Below are positions 16,808 through 24,208 of a stretch of 64,000 bases of DNA, piece by piece. The stretch covers positions 1 through 64,000 of the forward strand of contig NZ_BOPA01000010.1 in the NCBI RefSeq assembly GCF_016863515.1, in the 5' to 3' direction. The position numbers were made by a program, and so were the translations under genes. How positions within the stretch are numbered: the stretch's first letter is position 1; each line of letters begins with the position of its first letter. The notes beneath the pieces were generated by a model that saw only the letters and a program-made list of their open reading frames with translations, ran no database searches and had not been told where the DNA came from. This DNA comes from Micromonospora gifhornensis. Lineage in GTDB: Bacteria; Actinomycetota; Actinomycetes; Mycobacteriales; Micromonosporaceae.

Positions 16808-18643
16808 TCAGTCCAGGGCGATCTCCTTGCGCCAGTCGCCCTGCTCTCGCCACGCGGGTTGGTCGGCCTTGTTCAGCAGGAAGTTGCCAAGCGCAAGCAG
16901 GTCGATGTTGGTGCGCATGAAGCACTGGTACGCGTCGTACGGCGTGGCCACGATCGGCTCGCCACGGACGTTGAACGAGGTGTTCACCAGGACCGGGCAG
17001 CCCGTCACCTGCTTGAACGCGGTAAGCAGGCGGTGATAGGTCGGGTTCGACGACGCGGTCACGGTCTGCACCCGCGCCGAATGGTCGACGTGGGTGACCG
17101 CCGGGATGGTCGAACGGTGGACCTTCAGCCGGTCCAGCCCGGTGGCCTGCGCCGACTCCTCGGCGTCCAGTCGCCGCTGCTTCGCGACCGGCGCCACGAC
17201 CAGCATGTACGGGCTCTCCTGGTGCAGGTCGAAGTACTCCTCGACCTCCTCGGCCAGCACTGACGGGGCGAACGGCCGGAACGACTCCCGGAACTTGATC
17301 TTCAGGTTCATCGTCGACTGCATGTCGACATCGCGGGGGTCACCGATGATCGACCTCGCCCCGAGCGCACGCGGACCGAACTCCATCCGACCCTGGAACC
17401 AGCCGACGATCTTGCCGGTGGCCAGCTCCTCCGCCACGTGCTTGGCGATGGACTCCTCGTCCAACCGGGTGTACGGCACACCCAGGTCGTCCAGGAAACG
17501 CGCGATCTCCTCGTCGCTGAACCCGGGACCGAGCAGCGAGGAGGACATCCCGTCGCCGCCCTCGGCGAGATGTGCGCGCGGCGCACCGAGTTCCGTGGCC
17601 ACCATCAGCGCGGCACCCAGGGCCCCACCGGCGTCACCGGCGGCGGGCTGCACCCACACCGAATCGAAGATCGTCTCCTGGATGACCTTGCCATTGGCCA
17701 CGCAGTTCAGCGCCACGCCACCGGCCAGGCAGAGGTTGGCCTCACCGGTCATCTCGCGGGCGGTCCGGGCCAGCTTGAGCACCACTTCCTCGGTGACAAG
17801 CTGCACCGACGCGGCCAGATCGAACTCCCGCTCGGTCAGCGGGCTCTCCGGCTCGCGGCGCGGCCCACCGAACAACTGCTCGAACCCGCGACCGGTCATG
17901 ACCTGACCGCGCAGGAACTCGAAGTTGCTCATGTTGAGCCGGAACGAGCCGTCGTCCTTGACGTCGATCAGATGCTGCCGGATCACGTCCGCGTAGCGCG
18001 GCACGCCGTACGGGGCCAGGCCCATGAGCTTGTACTCGCCGGAGTCGACCTTGAATCCGCAGAAGTAGGTGAACGCCGAGTAGAGCATGCCCAGTGAATG
18101 CGGGTACCTGATCTCCGCCAGGTGGCGGATCCGACTGCCCTGGCCGTGCCAGAGCGTGGTGGTGGCCCACTCACCGACGCCGTCGATGCACAACACCGCT
18201 GCCGACTCGTACGGGCTCGGCAGGAACGCGGAGGCCGCGTGGGATTCGTGATGCCGCCGGACGTTGATCTCCGGGACCGCGCCCAGTCCCAGGTCGGCAA
18301 GCGACCGGCGCACCCGCCCGACCGTGTCGCGCTTCCAGGACGTCCATTCCGGTAGGACCCGGGTGAAGGCCTCCAGGGAGAAGGGCGACGAGGCGGCGAA
18401 GCTCGTCAGCACCCGGCCGAACTTCAGCTTCGGATCCTCGTAGTAGGCGACCGCATCCACATCGTCGAGCCCGACACCGCCTTCAGCCAGGCAGTACTTC
18501 ACCGCCTCCGCCGGAAAGGCCGGGTCGTGGCGCTTACGGGTGAAGCGCTCCTCCTGGGCGGCGGCGATGGGCTTTCCGTCCCGCACCAGCACGGCCGCGC
18601 TGTCGTGGTAGTAAGCGGACAAGCCCAGAACCAGCTTTCCCAC
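16808..18643 (-). CDS. NodU/TobZ-type O-carbamoyltransferase
   Basis: A 611-residue enzyme expected to transfer a carbamoyl group from carbamoyl phosphate through carbamoyl-AMP to a hydroxyl. The N-terminal Kae1-like domain begins LGLSAYYHDSAAVLV and carries HHESHAASAF near residue 125 (metal and nucleotide site) and CLAGGVALNCVANGK near residue 345; the C-terminal YrdC-like part contains NTSFNVRGEPIV near residue 560. Length and motifs match NodU, TobZ and SxtI. The GTG at 18643 has GGAGA upstream and yields the normal family N-terminus. It lies 38 bp after the diiron oxidase and 31 bp before the SxtJ-like gene. Confidence 0.95.
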   Translation of the reverse strand: MGKLVLGLSAYYHDSAAVLVRDGKPIAAAQEERFTRKRHDPAFPAEAVKYCLAEGGVGLDDVDAVAYYEDPKLKFGRVLTSFAASSPFSLEAFTRVLPEWTSWKRDTVGRVRRSLADLGLGAVPEINVRRHHESHAASAFLPSPYESAAVLCIDGVGEWATTTLWHGQGSRIRHLAEIRYPHSLGMLYSAFTYFCGFKVDSGEYKLMGLAPYGVPRYADVIRQHLIDVKDDGSFRLNMSNFEFLRGQVMTGRGFEQLFGGPRREPESPLTEREFDLAASVQLVTEEVVLKLARTAREMTGEANLCLAGGVALNCVANGKVIQETIFDSVWVQPAAGDAGGALGAALMVATELGAPRAHLAEGGDGMSSSLLGPGFSDEEIARFLDDLGVPYTRLDEESIAKHVAEELATGKIVGWFQGRMEFGPRALGARSIIGDPRDVDMQSTMNLKIKFRESFRPFAPSVLAEEVEEYFDLHQESPYMLVVAPVAKQRRLDAEESAQATGLDRLKVHRSTIPAVTHVDHSARVQTVTASSNPTYHRLLTAFKQVTGCPVLVNTSFNVRGEPIVATPYDAYQCFMRTNIDLLALGNFLLNKADQPAWREQGDWRKEIALD

Positions 18644-18681
18644 GATCGATCTCCTCAGTGTGGGTGTGGTGCGTCGGTCGA

Positions 18682-20868
18682 TCAGATGGTGGCGAGCGAT
18701 CTGCTGGCCCTGCGGGCGCGACGAAACGCCCGCCTGGCCAGCAGGCCGGACGGTGGGTTGAGCGATCGGAATCCGGTGCGTACCCGCTCCCAGACCTCGG
18801 CGACCGCTCCGGCGCCATGGGACACGGGCAGCGAGGCGAGGTAGGTGTCGACCGCGTCGGCGGCCCAGGCGGAGTGTCCGGTGGCGACGTTGTCGATGGT
18901 GTTGTGGATGTCGACGAACTTCGTGGAGAAGCCGTACTTCTTCAGCGCCTGGCGCGCCCGCCGGTAGGTGCCACCCACCCCGGACAGCTCCATGGCCAGG
19001 TTCAGCCCGAGGATCTCCGGCATGAACGTCCGCGGAAAACGCCCGATGCTCAGCCAGTACACCGGCAGTTCGAAGGACTCGTCCCGGAACCCTTCCCACA
19101 TGGCGAATTCGCGCGATGCGGTCGGCGGCACCTTGATGTCCATCTCGGCGAGCACCTGCCGGTAGATGAGCGGATGGTTCAGCCGCGGCACCCCGTTGCC
19201 GAGCTCGTCCCAGTAGGTCTCGAACAGGAAGTAGCCCTGCTCGGAGGCGGCGTGTTCGTAGTCGGTGAACCCCTGCAGCCAGGCACCGTCGATAAGCGTC
19301 AACGGTGCCAGCTGCACGGTGGAGTCGATCAGCTCTTCCCGGGTCGGCATCGGGGTGGTGGCCGACGCCTCGAAGTCACGTCCCTGCCGGTCATGTTGCT
19401 CGACCAGCCAGGGGCGCAGACCTTCGCGTCCCCAGACATCGGGTAGGCGCTGCGGATCCGACGCCATCCTGTGCCGGGACCGAGCCAGCCAGCCCCGCAC
19501 GTAGTCCAGGGCGAACCGGCGGATCGCCGGGGTGTCCGTCCGCTGCTGCAGCAGGTGGTACGCCTCCCGGATGTCACCCGGTTCCCGGCCGTCGTCGACC
19601 GGGCCGGCCATGACGGTCGCCAGCAGCTTCGCCGACACAGCATCTGCCTCAGGGGCCCTCTTCGGCGGCTCGGGCTCGGGCTGCCGGGTGGGCAGCGAGT
19701 CGATCCATCGGCGGATGACGAGCAGGTCGGCCGGAGAGAAGACCCGGAACATCGGGCCACGCTCACTGACGAGGCCGTTGACCAGCGGACTGTCCGCGGA
19801 CCGCCCCGGCTTGACCAGGCGGCTCTTCGCCAGCTCGGCCAGCAGCTCGCTGGGGTCGGTCCGGGCGTCCTGGAGCCAGTCGGAGAGCGACCGACCGGCG
19901 ATGGCGAAGACCTGGTGGTACACCGCGCCCTCGCGGGCCCGGTGGCGCAACAACTCGGCCATCTCGTACGCCGGGTCACGGGCCTCGTCGAGCTCGGCGA
20001 ACAGGCTTGCGCTCCACCGCTTCAGCACCGTGAACGCCCACTGGAAACCGGTACGCACCCGAGCCAGCTCACCGTCGTCGAATCCGTTCTCGACGATCGC
20101 CAGGCAGAGCTGGAGCCCCGAGAGCTCGTCGCCGGCGCGGGCGGCGGACGGGTCGATCGCGGTCCAGTCCACGAGCTGCGGATGCACCTGGCGCACAAGT
20201 CTCAACGCCGGCAGCAATCCGACCGTACGCAGACACAGGTCCGCGCCGACGAGTTCGGGTCGGAAGTCCTCCGGTCGCCTGCTCATCGCCAGCAGAGTCG
20301 CGGGCAGATGGAAGTGGTGGTCCGCCACCCGAGGGTCGTGCACCAGCCGGGCCACCGGAGCGGCGTGCTCGGAGAGGTGCAGTTGACGCAGCAGGGACAG
20401 GTAGACGCTGCCTCGGGAATCCTGCGGCCGACCGACACCGACATCCGAGGCATAAAGGGTCAGAATCCGCAGTACGGTCGCGTCGTCGGCATTGCCCGGC
20501 GCGCTCTGCCACTGAAGCCAGGCACCCGACCGCAGCGCGAGTGGTGCCGCCGCGAGCGCGGCGCGGCGTACGAGGGAATCCGTGGTCAGTGGATCCGCAG
20601 ACGCGCTGACCAGCCCCTCGAAGCGATCGGCCTCGGCGGCACACCACCGCACCACTTCGGCCCGCAGTTCATCGAGCGTGGCCGGCATGGGCTCACGACC
20701 GGCGATGTCACCGATCTCCGCCCGGATCCGTTCGATAAATGGAGTTCCGGGAAATGAGGTCTCGGGATCAACCGCGATGACATAGAGCCGGCGAGAGTGA
20801 TCCTGTTGACCAAGCTGTCGGGCGGCATTCTGGCCCGACTCGTGGACCGCATTCGTTGACACTGTCAT
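18682..20868 (-). CDS. Haem-oxygenase-like diiron oxidase with internal duplication
   Basis: A 728-residue member of the 'iron-containing redox enzyme' (Haem_oxygenas_2) group. The C-terminal third has the expected metal-ligand pattern: ETYWDELGNG, LNHPLIYR, then AMELSG and DIHNTIDNVATGH. Related haem-oxygenase-like oxidases (SznF, BesC, UndA) do N-oxygenation, C-C cleavage or decarboxylative desaturation on amino-acid or fatty substrates. Residues about 85-260 repeat the same fold (APLALRSGAWLQ against APLTLIDGAWLQ), but the ligand positions are replaced (TLYASDVGVG for ETYWDELGNG, and no NHP). So the N-terminal half looks like a degenerate copy, perhaps structural or substrate-binding. ATG at 20868 gives MTVSTNA; it has only a weak site (GAGGG) directly upstream. 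It precedes the carbamoyltransferase by 38 bp. Confidence 0.85.
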   Translation of the reverse strand: MTVSTNAVHESGQNAARQLGQQDHSRRLYVIAVDPETSFPGTPFIERIRAEIGDIAGREPMPATLDELRAEVVRWCAAEADRFEGLVSASADPLTTDSLVRRAALAAAPLALRSGAWLQWQSAPGNADDATVLRILTLYASDVGVGRPQDSRGSVYLSLLRQLHLSEHAAPVARLVHDPRVADHHFHLPATLLAMSRRPEDFRPELVGADLCLRTVGLLPALRLVRQVHPQLVDWTAIDPSAARAGDELSGLQLCLAIVENGFDDGELARVRTGFQWAFTVLKRWSASLFAELDEARDPAYEMAELLRHRAREGAVYHQVFAIAGRSLSDWLQDARTDPSELLAELAKSRLVKPGRSADSPLVNGLVSERGPMFRVFSPADLLVIRRWIDSLPTRQPEPEPPKRAPEADAVSAKLLATVMAGPVDDGREPGDIREAYHLLQQRTDTPAIRRFALDYVRGWLARSRHRMASDPQRLPDVWGREGLRPWLVEQHDRQGRDFEASATTPMPTREELIDSTVQLAPLTLIDGAWLQGFTDYEHAASEQGYFLFETYWDELGNGVPRLNHPLIYRQVLAEMDIKVPPTASREFAMWEGFRDESFELPVYWLSIGRFPRTFMPEILGLNLAMELSGVGGTYRRARQALKKYGFSTKFVDIHNTIDNVATGHSAWAADAVDTYLASLPVSHGAGAVAEVWERVRTGFRSLNPPSGLLARRAFRRARRASRSLATI

Positions 20869-20888
20869 CCCTCGACTAGTCCGCACAC

Positions 20889-20906
20889 ACGCCCGTAACC
20901 GGGCGT
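20889..20906. promoter_or_regulatory. Hairpin in leader of diiron oxidase gene
   Basis: ACGCCCG and CGGGCGT form a perfect 7-bp stem with a 4-base loop, 20 bases upstream of the oxidase ATG on the minus strand. It lies in the 234-bp gap after the 28-residue peptide gene. Because no U tract follows on the minus strand it could be a translational control or mRNA-processing hairpin that sets peptide:enzyme ratio; on the plus strand it is followed by TTTTC. Confidence 0.45.
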
Positions 20907-21102
20907 TTTCACCTTGCGTCGTCGCGAGGAGCTCGGAGCGGAGGTATCGTCCGTTCACTGCAGAAAGGTTCGTCCTGTGACGCTTCGGCCCTACCGGCGT
21001 TCGACCACGGCTGAACCGATTCGGTCAGGCACGGAAAGCGCGACGCAGCCCGCTCTCCAGCACTGGTGCGAAAAGGTGGTGGCGCCGCTGTTGCGGAGCC
21101 GG

Positions 21103-21189
21103 CTAGAACATCGGGTAGATCGAGGCGTCGTTCTTCGGCTTCTTCTTGCGACCGAAGATCTTCCCGAAGATCCTGCGCAGCAGGTTCAT
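21103..21189 (-). CDS. 28-residue cationic peptide, candidate precursor or scaffold peptide
   Basis: A micro-gene (28 codons plus TAG) between SGNH copy 2 and the diiron oxidase gene. Support for coding: an ATG seven bases after GAGGACAG, 27 of 28 codons ending in G or C as in real genes here, and co-orientation with the cluster 36 bp from its neighbour. The product begins MNLLRRIFGKIFGR, with a duplicated IFG[KR] element, then KKKPK, and ends NDASIYPMF. Net charge is about +7 and the first ~17 residues can form an amphipathic helix. There is no signal peptide or Cys. Reading: a leader plus C-terminal core acted on by the ATP-grasp ligases (as PGM1 acts on a ribosomal peptide in pheganomycin synthesis), or a scaffold or membrane-active peptide. 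I recognise no homologue. Confidence 0.65.
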   Translation of the reverse strand: MNLLRRIFGKIFGRKKKPKNDASIYPMF

Positions 21190-21224
21190 GTTCCTGTCCT
21201 CACTTGTGATGGTGAACCGATGAT

Positions 21225-22253
21225 CTAGCGCGACAGATCCAGCTCGCTGGCCAGTAACTGCGCCACCAGGTCGAGTCCGTAATCGGTCATGTGCGCTCGA
21301 TTGACATAGAGCCAGCTGTCGTCCGCGGCGCTGTTCGCGAGGAGCGGATTGATGTCCAGGAAGTTGACATCGATTTTCTCGCAACCCAACTGCAGCAGTT
21401 CCGCGTACCTGCGGGCCGTCTCCCTGGTGGCGATGTCACCGAACAACTCCCAGAAGTTCGAGATCTTGTCCAGTTCGTCGAAGAGTCGTCTCTCCTGGGG
21501 TGCGGCCGTCTCGCGTACCCAGGTGGCCAGGGGTTGCAGCACGAAGGTGATCCTCGTGTCGGTGCCGGCACAGAGCTGCTTCCAGGACTCCAGGTGCCGG
21601 ATCGTCAGCGCTGCGGCGTCCTCGATCCGCACCTGGAGCGGGCGGACGGGTTCGTCGCCGCCGGTCTGCTGACCGCCTGACCCGAAGTGGTGCGTCCGGA
21701 ACTGGGACTTGAGCTTGTCCATCTGGCCGAAGTAGTCGCCACAGTTGAAGAAGGCGCCGTCATCACCGCGTTGGCTGGCGGGAAGCCGCGCCAGGGCCAG
21801 GTTGTTCAGCCCGGAGAGGATGACGATTTCCTCCACCGGTGGCAACAGGTGCCGATAGAAGAGGAAGAGCAGCAGTTCCTGAGCGGAGGAATGACTGCGC
21901 CCGGCAAAGTTCAACCACGGTCGCGACGGCGCATGGGTGGTCCACAGTCGCGAGGCGAGCGTCGCCTGATCACAGGTCGCTCCGATGCCCATTGCCATCG
22001 AACTGCCCGCCAGTAATCGGACCGGGCCGTTTGTCGGCTCACCACCCGCCGAGGTCTGACTGTCGGCGCCATGCGAAATGCGAAAGCCCAAACGATCGGT
22101 GTTGATTACGGGAGATCGGTAGTTGACCCGGTGGAAATACATCACATAGGACATCCAGCGAGCCTGGCTGCGATGGTCGAAATCATCGTATACGAGCATC
22201 TGCGGCGTCAACTCGGACCGCGCCGAGCTAGGACAACGCACTGTTCCCCCCAT
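21225..22253 (-). CDS. SGNH/GDSL hydrolase-like protein (copy 2), catalytic Asp replaced
   Basis: A 342-residue full-length paralogue of the protein at 12507: LTPQMLVYDDF, VNYRSPVINTDRLGFRISHG, PVEEIVILSGLNN and ITFVLQPLATWVRE align with copy 1. The Ser block is GSSMAMGIG and the Asn block SGLNN, but the final DxxH is NRAH, so the Asp of the usual triad is Asn here. It may work as a Ser-His dyad or be an inactive partner. Two TTA codons (21255-21257 and 22014-22016) suggest bldA-type control, and GC is visibly lower than in neighbouring genes. The ATG at 22253 has a weak site; a GTG at 22241 preceded by GGGGGGA may be the true start. It is the first gene of the cluster. Confidence 0.72.
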   Translation of the reverse strand: MGGTVRCPSSARSELTPQMLVYDDFDHRSQARWMSYVMYFHRVNYRSPVINTDRLGFRISHGADSQTSAGGEPTNGPVRLLAGSSMAMGIGATCDQATLASRLWTTHAPSRPWLNFAGRSHSSAQELLLFLFYRHLLPPVEEIVILSGLNNLALARLPASQRGDDGAFFNCGDYFGQMDKLKSQFRTHHFGSGGQQTGGDEPVRPLQVRIEDAAALTIRHLESWKQLCAGTDTRITFVLQPLATWVRETAAPQERRLFDELDKISNFWELFGDIATRETARRYAELLQLGCEKIDVNFLDINPLLANSAADDSWLYVNRAHMTDYGLDLVAQLLASELDLSR

Positions 22254-22582
22254 TGAAATTCCCAGCCAGGGCTCACAACCCGTACGATCGCTGTTTCGGT
22301 CAGTACGGTAACACGATGAGTGGTGAGGAGACAGTGGTGTGTGTCAAAGAACTGACACCTGTCTGGTTTATCCTGAGTTGAGTGGAGGATTCCTGAACAA
22401 GCAAATATTGCGCGTGTCTCAGTACGTTTGCGGTAGCAATTTGCTTTAGCAAGGAACTGCCCTGGTTGAGCGGGCGGCGGTGTCGCCAGGAAACGGGCGA
22501 CCTGCGGGAGTGTGATCGGACTCTGGTGCGCCGTCTCGCACTCAGGAGGGCAGGTCCTGCGTCCCGAGCCGTAGATAGAACA
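22254..22582. promoter_or_regulatory. AT-richer control region of the cluster
   Basis: About 330 bp between the first cluster gene and the tRNA terminator, distinctly richer in A+T than its surroundings, with no credible gene. It contains a GTGTCA/TGACAC inverted repeat (22341-22358), which on the minus strand includes TTGACA but lacks a clear -10 at 17 bases, and an array of AGCAA/TTGCT arms (22400-22452). This is the most likely promoter/operator region for the 17-gene minus-strand cluster. Confidence 0.6.
22400..22452. promoter_or_regulatory. Overlapping AGCAA/TTGCT inverted-repeat array
   Basis: Six arms alternate in 53 bp: AGCAA (22400), TTGC (22408), TTTGC (22427), AGCAA (22435), TTGCT (22441), AGCAA (22448). 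Neighbouring arms form several perfect short palindromes, such as GCAAATATTGC, TTGCGGTAGCAA and TTGCTTTAGCAA. Such iteration is typical of binding sites for a regulator that loads cooperatively. Confidence 0.55.
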
Positions 22583-22619
22583 CGAGGCCCTGACCAGCGT
22601 GTTGCTGATCAGGGCCTCG
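22583..22619 (-). terminator. Terminator of tRNA-Pro
   Basis: CGAGGCCCTGA (22583-22593) pairs with TCAGGGCCTCG (22609-22619), the stem extending inward through CCAGC/GCTGA. On the minus strand it lies 6 bases after the tRNA and is followed by a T-richer stretch, so it should terminate the tRNA transcript. Confidence 0.85.
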
Positions 22620-22625
22620 CATCTG

Positions 22626-22699
<74 letters not shown>

Positions 22700-22767
22700 A
22701 GGCGTGCCGACAAATAGTAGCCCACTCGTCCCGAGGGTCAAACTCGGTACCCCCGTGGGCGGGACGG

Positions 22768-23661
22768 TCAGCGGGGGATCAGGGTGAGCAGGCTGGCCTC
22801 GGGGCGGCAGGCGAACCGGACCGGCGCGGTCGGGTGGGTGCCGAGACCGGCGGAGACGTGCAACCAGGCGTCCGAACCGGGCCAACGGTGCAGGCCCTTC
22901 GCCATCGACCGGGGCAGCCCGCAGTTGGTCACCAGCGCCCCCACGCCCGGTACGCAGACCTGGCCGCCGTGCGTGTGACCGGCGAGCAGCAACGCGAAGC
23001 CGTCGGCGGCCATCTCGTCGAGCAGCGCCGGCTCGGGGGAGTGGGTGAGTGCGATGGAGAGATCCGCCGAGGCGGAGACCGGGCCGGCCACCGCTGTGTA
23101 GTCGTCCCGCTCGACGTGCGGGTCGTCGACGCCGGCCATGTCGATCGCCCGACCACCGGCCTTGACGGTGCTCCGCCGGTTGTTCAGATCGGCCCAACCG
23201 GCCCCGATGAGGACGTCTCGCAGCTCCTCGGAGGGCAGCTCGACCCCCTCGGTGTACTCCCGGTCCGGCAGGAAGTAGCTGAACGGGTTCTTCCAGACCG
23301 GCCCGGTGTAGTCGTTGGAGCCGAAGACGAAGGCACCGGGGTAGTCGAGCAGCGGTTGCAGCGCCCGGAGCACCCCCGGCACCGCCTCCGGATGGGCCAT
23401 GTTGTCGCCGGTCACCACGACCAGATCGGGATCGAGGGCGGCGAGCGAGGCCACCCAGTGCTGTTTGCGTACCTGGTTGGGGGTCATGTGCAGATCGGAC
23501 AGGTGCAGGACGCGCAGCGGCTCGGTGCCGGCAGGCAGCACCGGGACGTCGAAGCGCCGCAGCGTGAACATGTTGCGCTCGACCAGGGAGGCGTACGCCA
23601 GGGCGGCGGCGCCCGTCGCGACGGTGGCGGTCGCGAGCCGGAATAGTGTGCGCTTTCGCAT
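22768..23661 (-). CDS. Membrane-anchored metallophosphoesterase
   Basis: A 297-residue calcineurin-like phosphoesterase with an N-terminal hydrophobic anchor ([20 protein letters not shown]). Metal motifs are SDLHM, GDNMAH (the D of GD is kept), GSND, and C-terminal LTHSPEP and [10 protein letters not shown]. It resembles the YkuE/YaeI group, some of which act on lipid-linked phosphates. The order metallophosphoesterase-ponA2-whiB4 matches Rv3683-Rv3682-Rv3681c of M. tuberculosis, so it is part of the conserved core. The ATG at 23661 is chosen because it opens the membrane anchor; it is transcribed divergently from yqeY with 25 bp between starts. Confidence 0.88.
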   Translation of the reverse strand: MRKRTLFRLATATVATGAAALAYASLVERNMFTLRRFDVPVLPAGTEPLRVLHLSDLHMTPNQVRKQHWVASLAALDPDLVVVTGDNMAHPEAVPGVLRALQPLLDYPGAFVFGSNDYTGPVWKNPFSYFLPDREYTEGVELPSEELRDVLIGAGWADLNNRRSTVKAGGRAIDMAGVDDPHVERDDYTAVAGPVSASADLSIALTHSPEPALLDEMAADGFALLLAGHTHGGQVCVPGVGALVTNCGLPRSMAKGLHRWPGSDAWLHVSAGLGTHPTAPVRFACRPEASLLTLIPR

Positions 23662-23686
23662 GCCGATCAGGGTAGTTTGGGCGTCC

Positions 23687-24142
23687 ATGAGCACGCTGAA
23701 GGACCGTCTCACCGCCGACATGCGCGCCGCCCTCAAGGCCCGCGACGAATTGACCACCTCCACCCTGCGGATGGCCCTGGCCGCCGTCGGCACGGCCGAG
23801 GTCGCCGGCAAGGCCAAGCGCGAGCTCAGCGACGACGAGGTGCTGGCCGTGCTGACCAAGGAGGCCAAGAAGCGTCGGGAGGCCGCGACGGCGTTCTCCG
23901 ACGCGGGGCGTACCGAGCAGGCCGCCAAGGAGACCGCTGAGGGCGAGGTGCTGGAGCGTTACCTGCCGCAGCAGCTCTCCGACGCCGAACTGACCGATCT
24001 GGTCGCGGGGGCGCTCGCCGCGGGCGGCTTCACCGGCAAGGCCCAGATGGGCCCGGCGATGAAGGCGGCCCAGGCGGCCGTGGCCGGCCGGGCCGAGGGA
24101 GGCCGGGTGGCCGCCGAGGTACGCCGCCAGCTCGGTCTCTGA
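23687..24142 (+). CDS. GatB/YqeY domain protein
   Basis: A 151-residue cytosolic protein made entirely of the YqeY domain, the tRNA-binding tail module also found in GatB. Diagnostic segments are LKDRLTADMRAALKARD at the N-terminus, the Lys-rich KEAKKRREAATAF, LERYLPQQLSDAEL and KGAMGPAMK-like KAQMGPAMKAAQ. Its precise role is unsettled; involvement in tRNA amidation or handling is inferred from the domain. ATG at 23687; the gene ends before a strong shared terminator. Confidence 0.93.
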   Translation: MSTLKDRLTADMRAALKARDELTTSTLRMALAAVGTAEVAGKAKRELSDDEVLAVLTKEAKKRREAATAFSDAGRTEQAAKETAEGEVLERYLPQQLSDAELTDLVAGALAAGGFTGKAQMGPAMKAAQAAVAGRAEGGRVAAEVRRQLGL

Positions 24143-24154
24143 GCCGCCGAAGAA

Positions 24155-24190
24155 AACGGGCGGGCACTCCGTGAGGAGTGCCCGCCCGTT
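24155..24190. terminator. Bidirectional terminator between yqeY and ponA2
   Basis: AACGGGCGGGCACTCC (24155-24170) and GGAGTGCCCGCCCGTT (24175-24190) form a perfect 16-bp stem closed by GTGA, preceded by AAAA and followed by a T-containing stretch. It separates two convergent genes and should stop both transcripts. Confidence 0.92.
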
Positions 24191-24208
24191 CGGCGTTACA
24201 GGTCGCGG

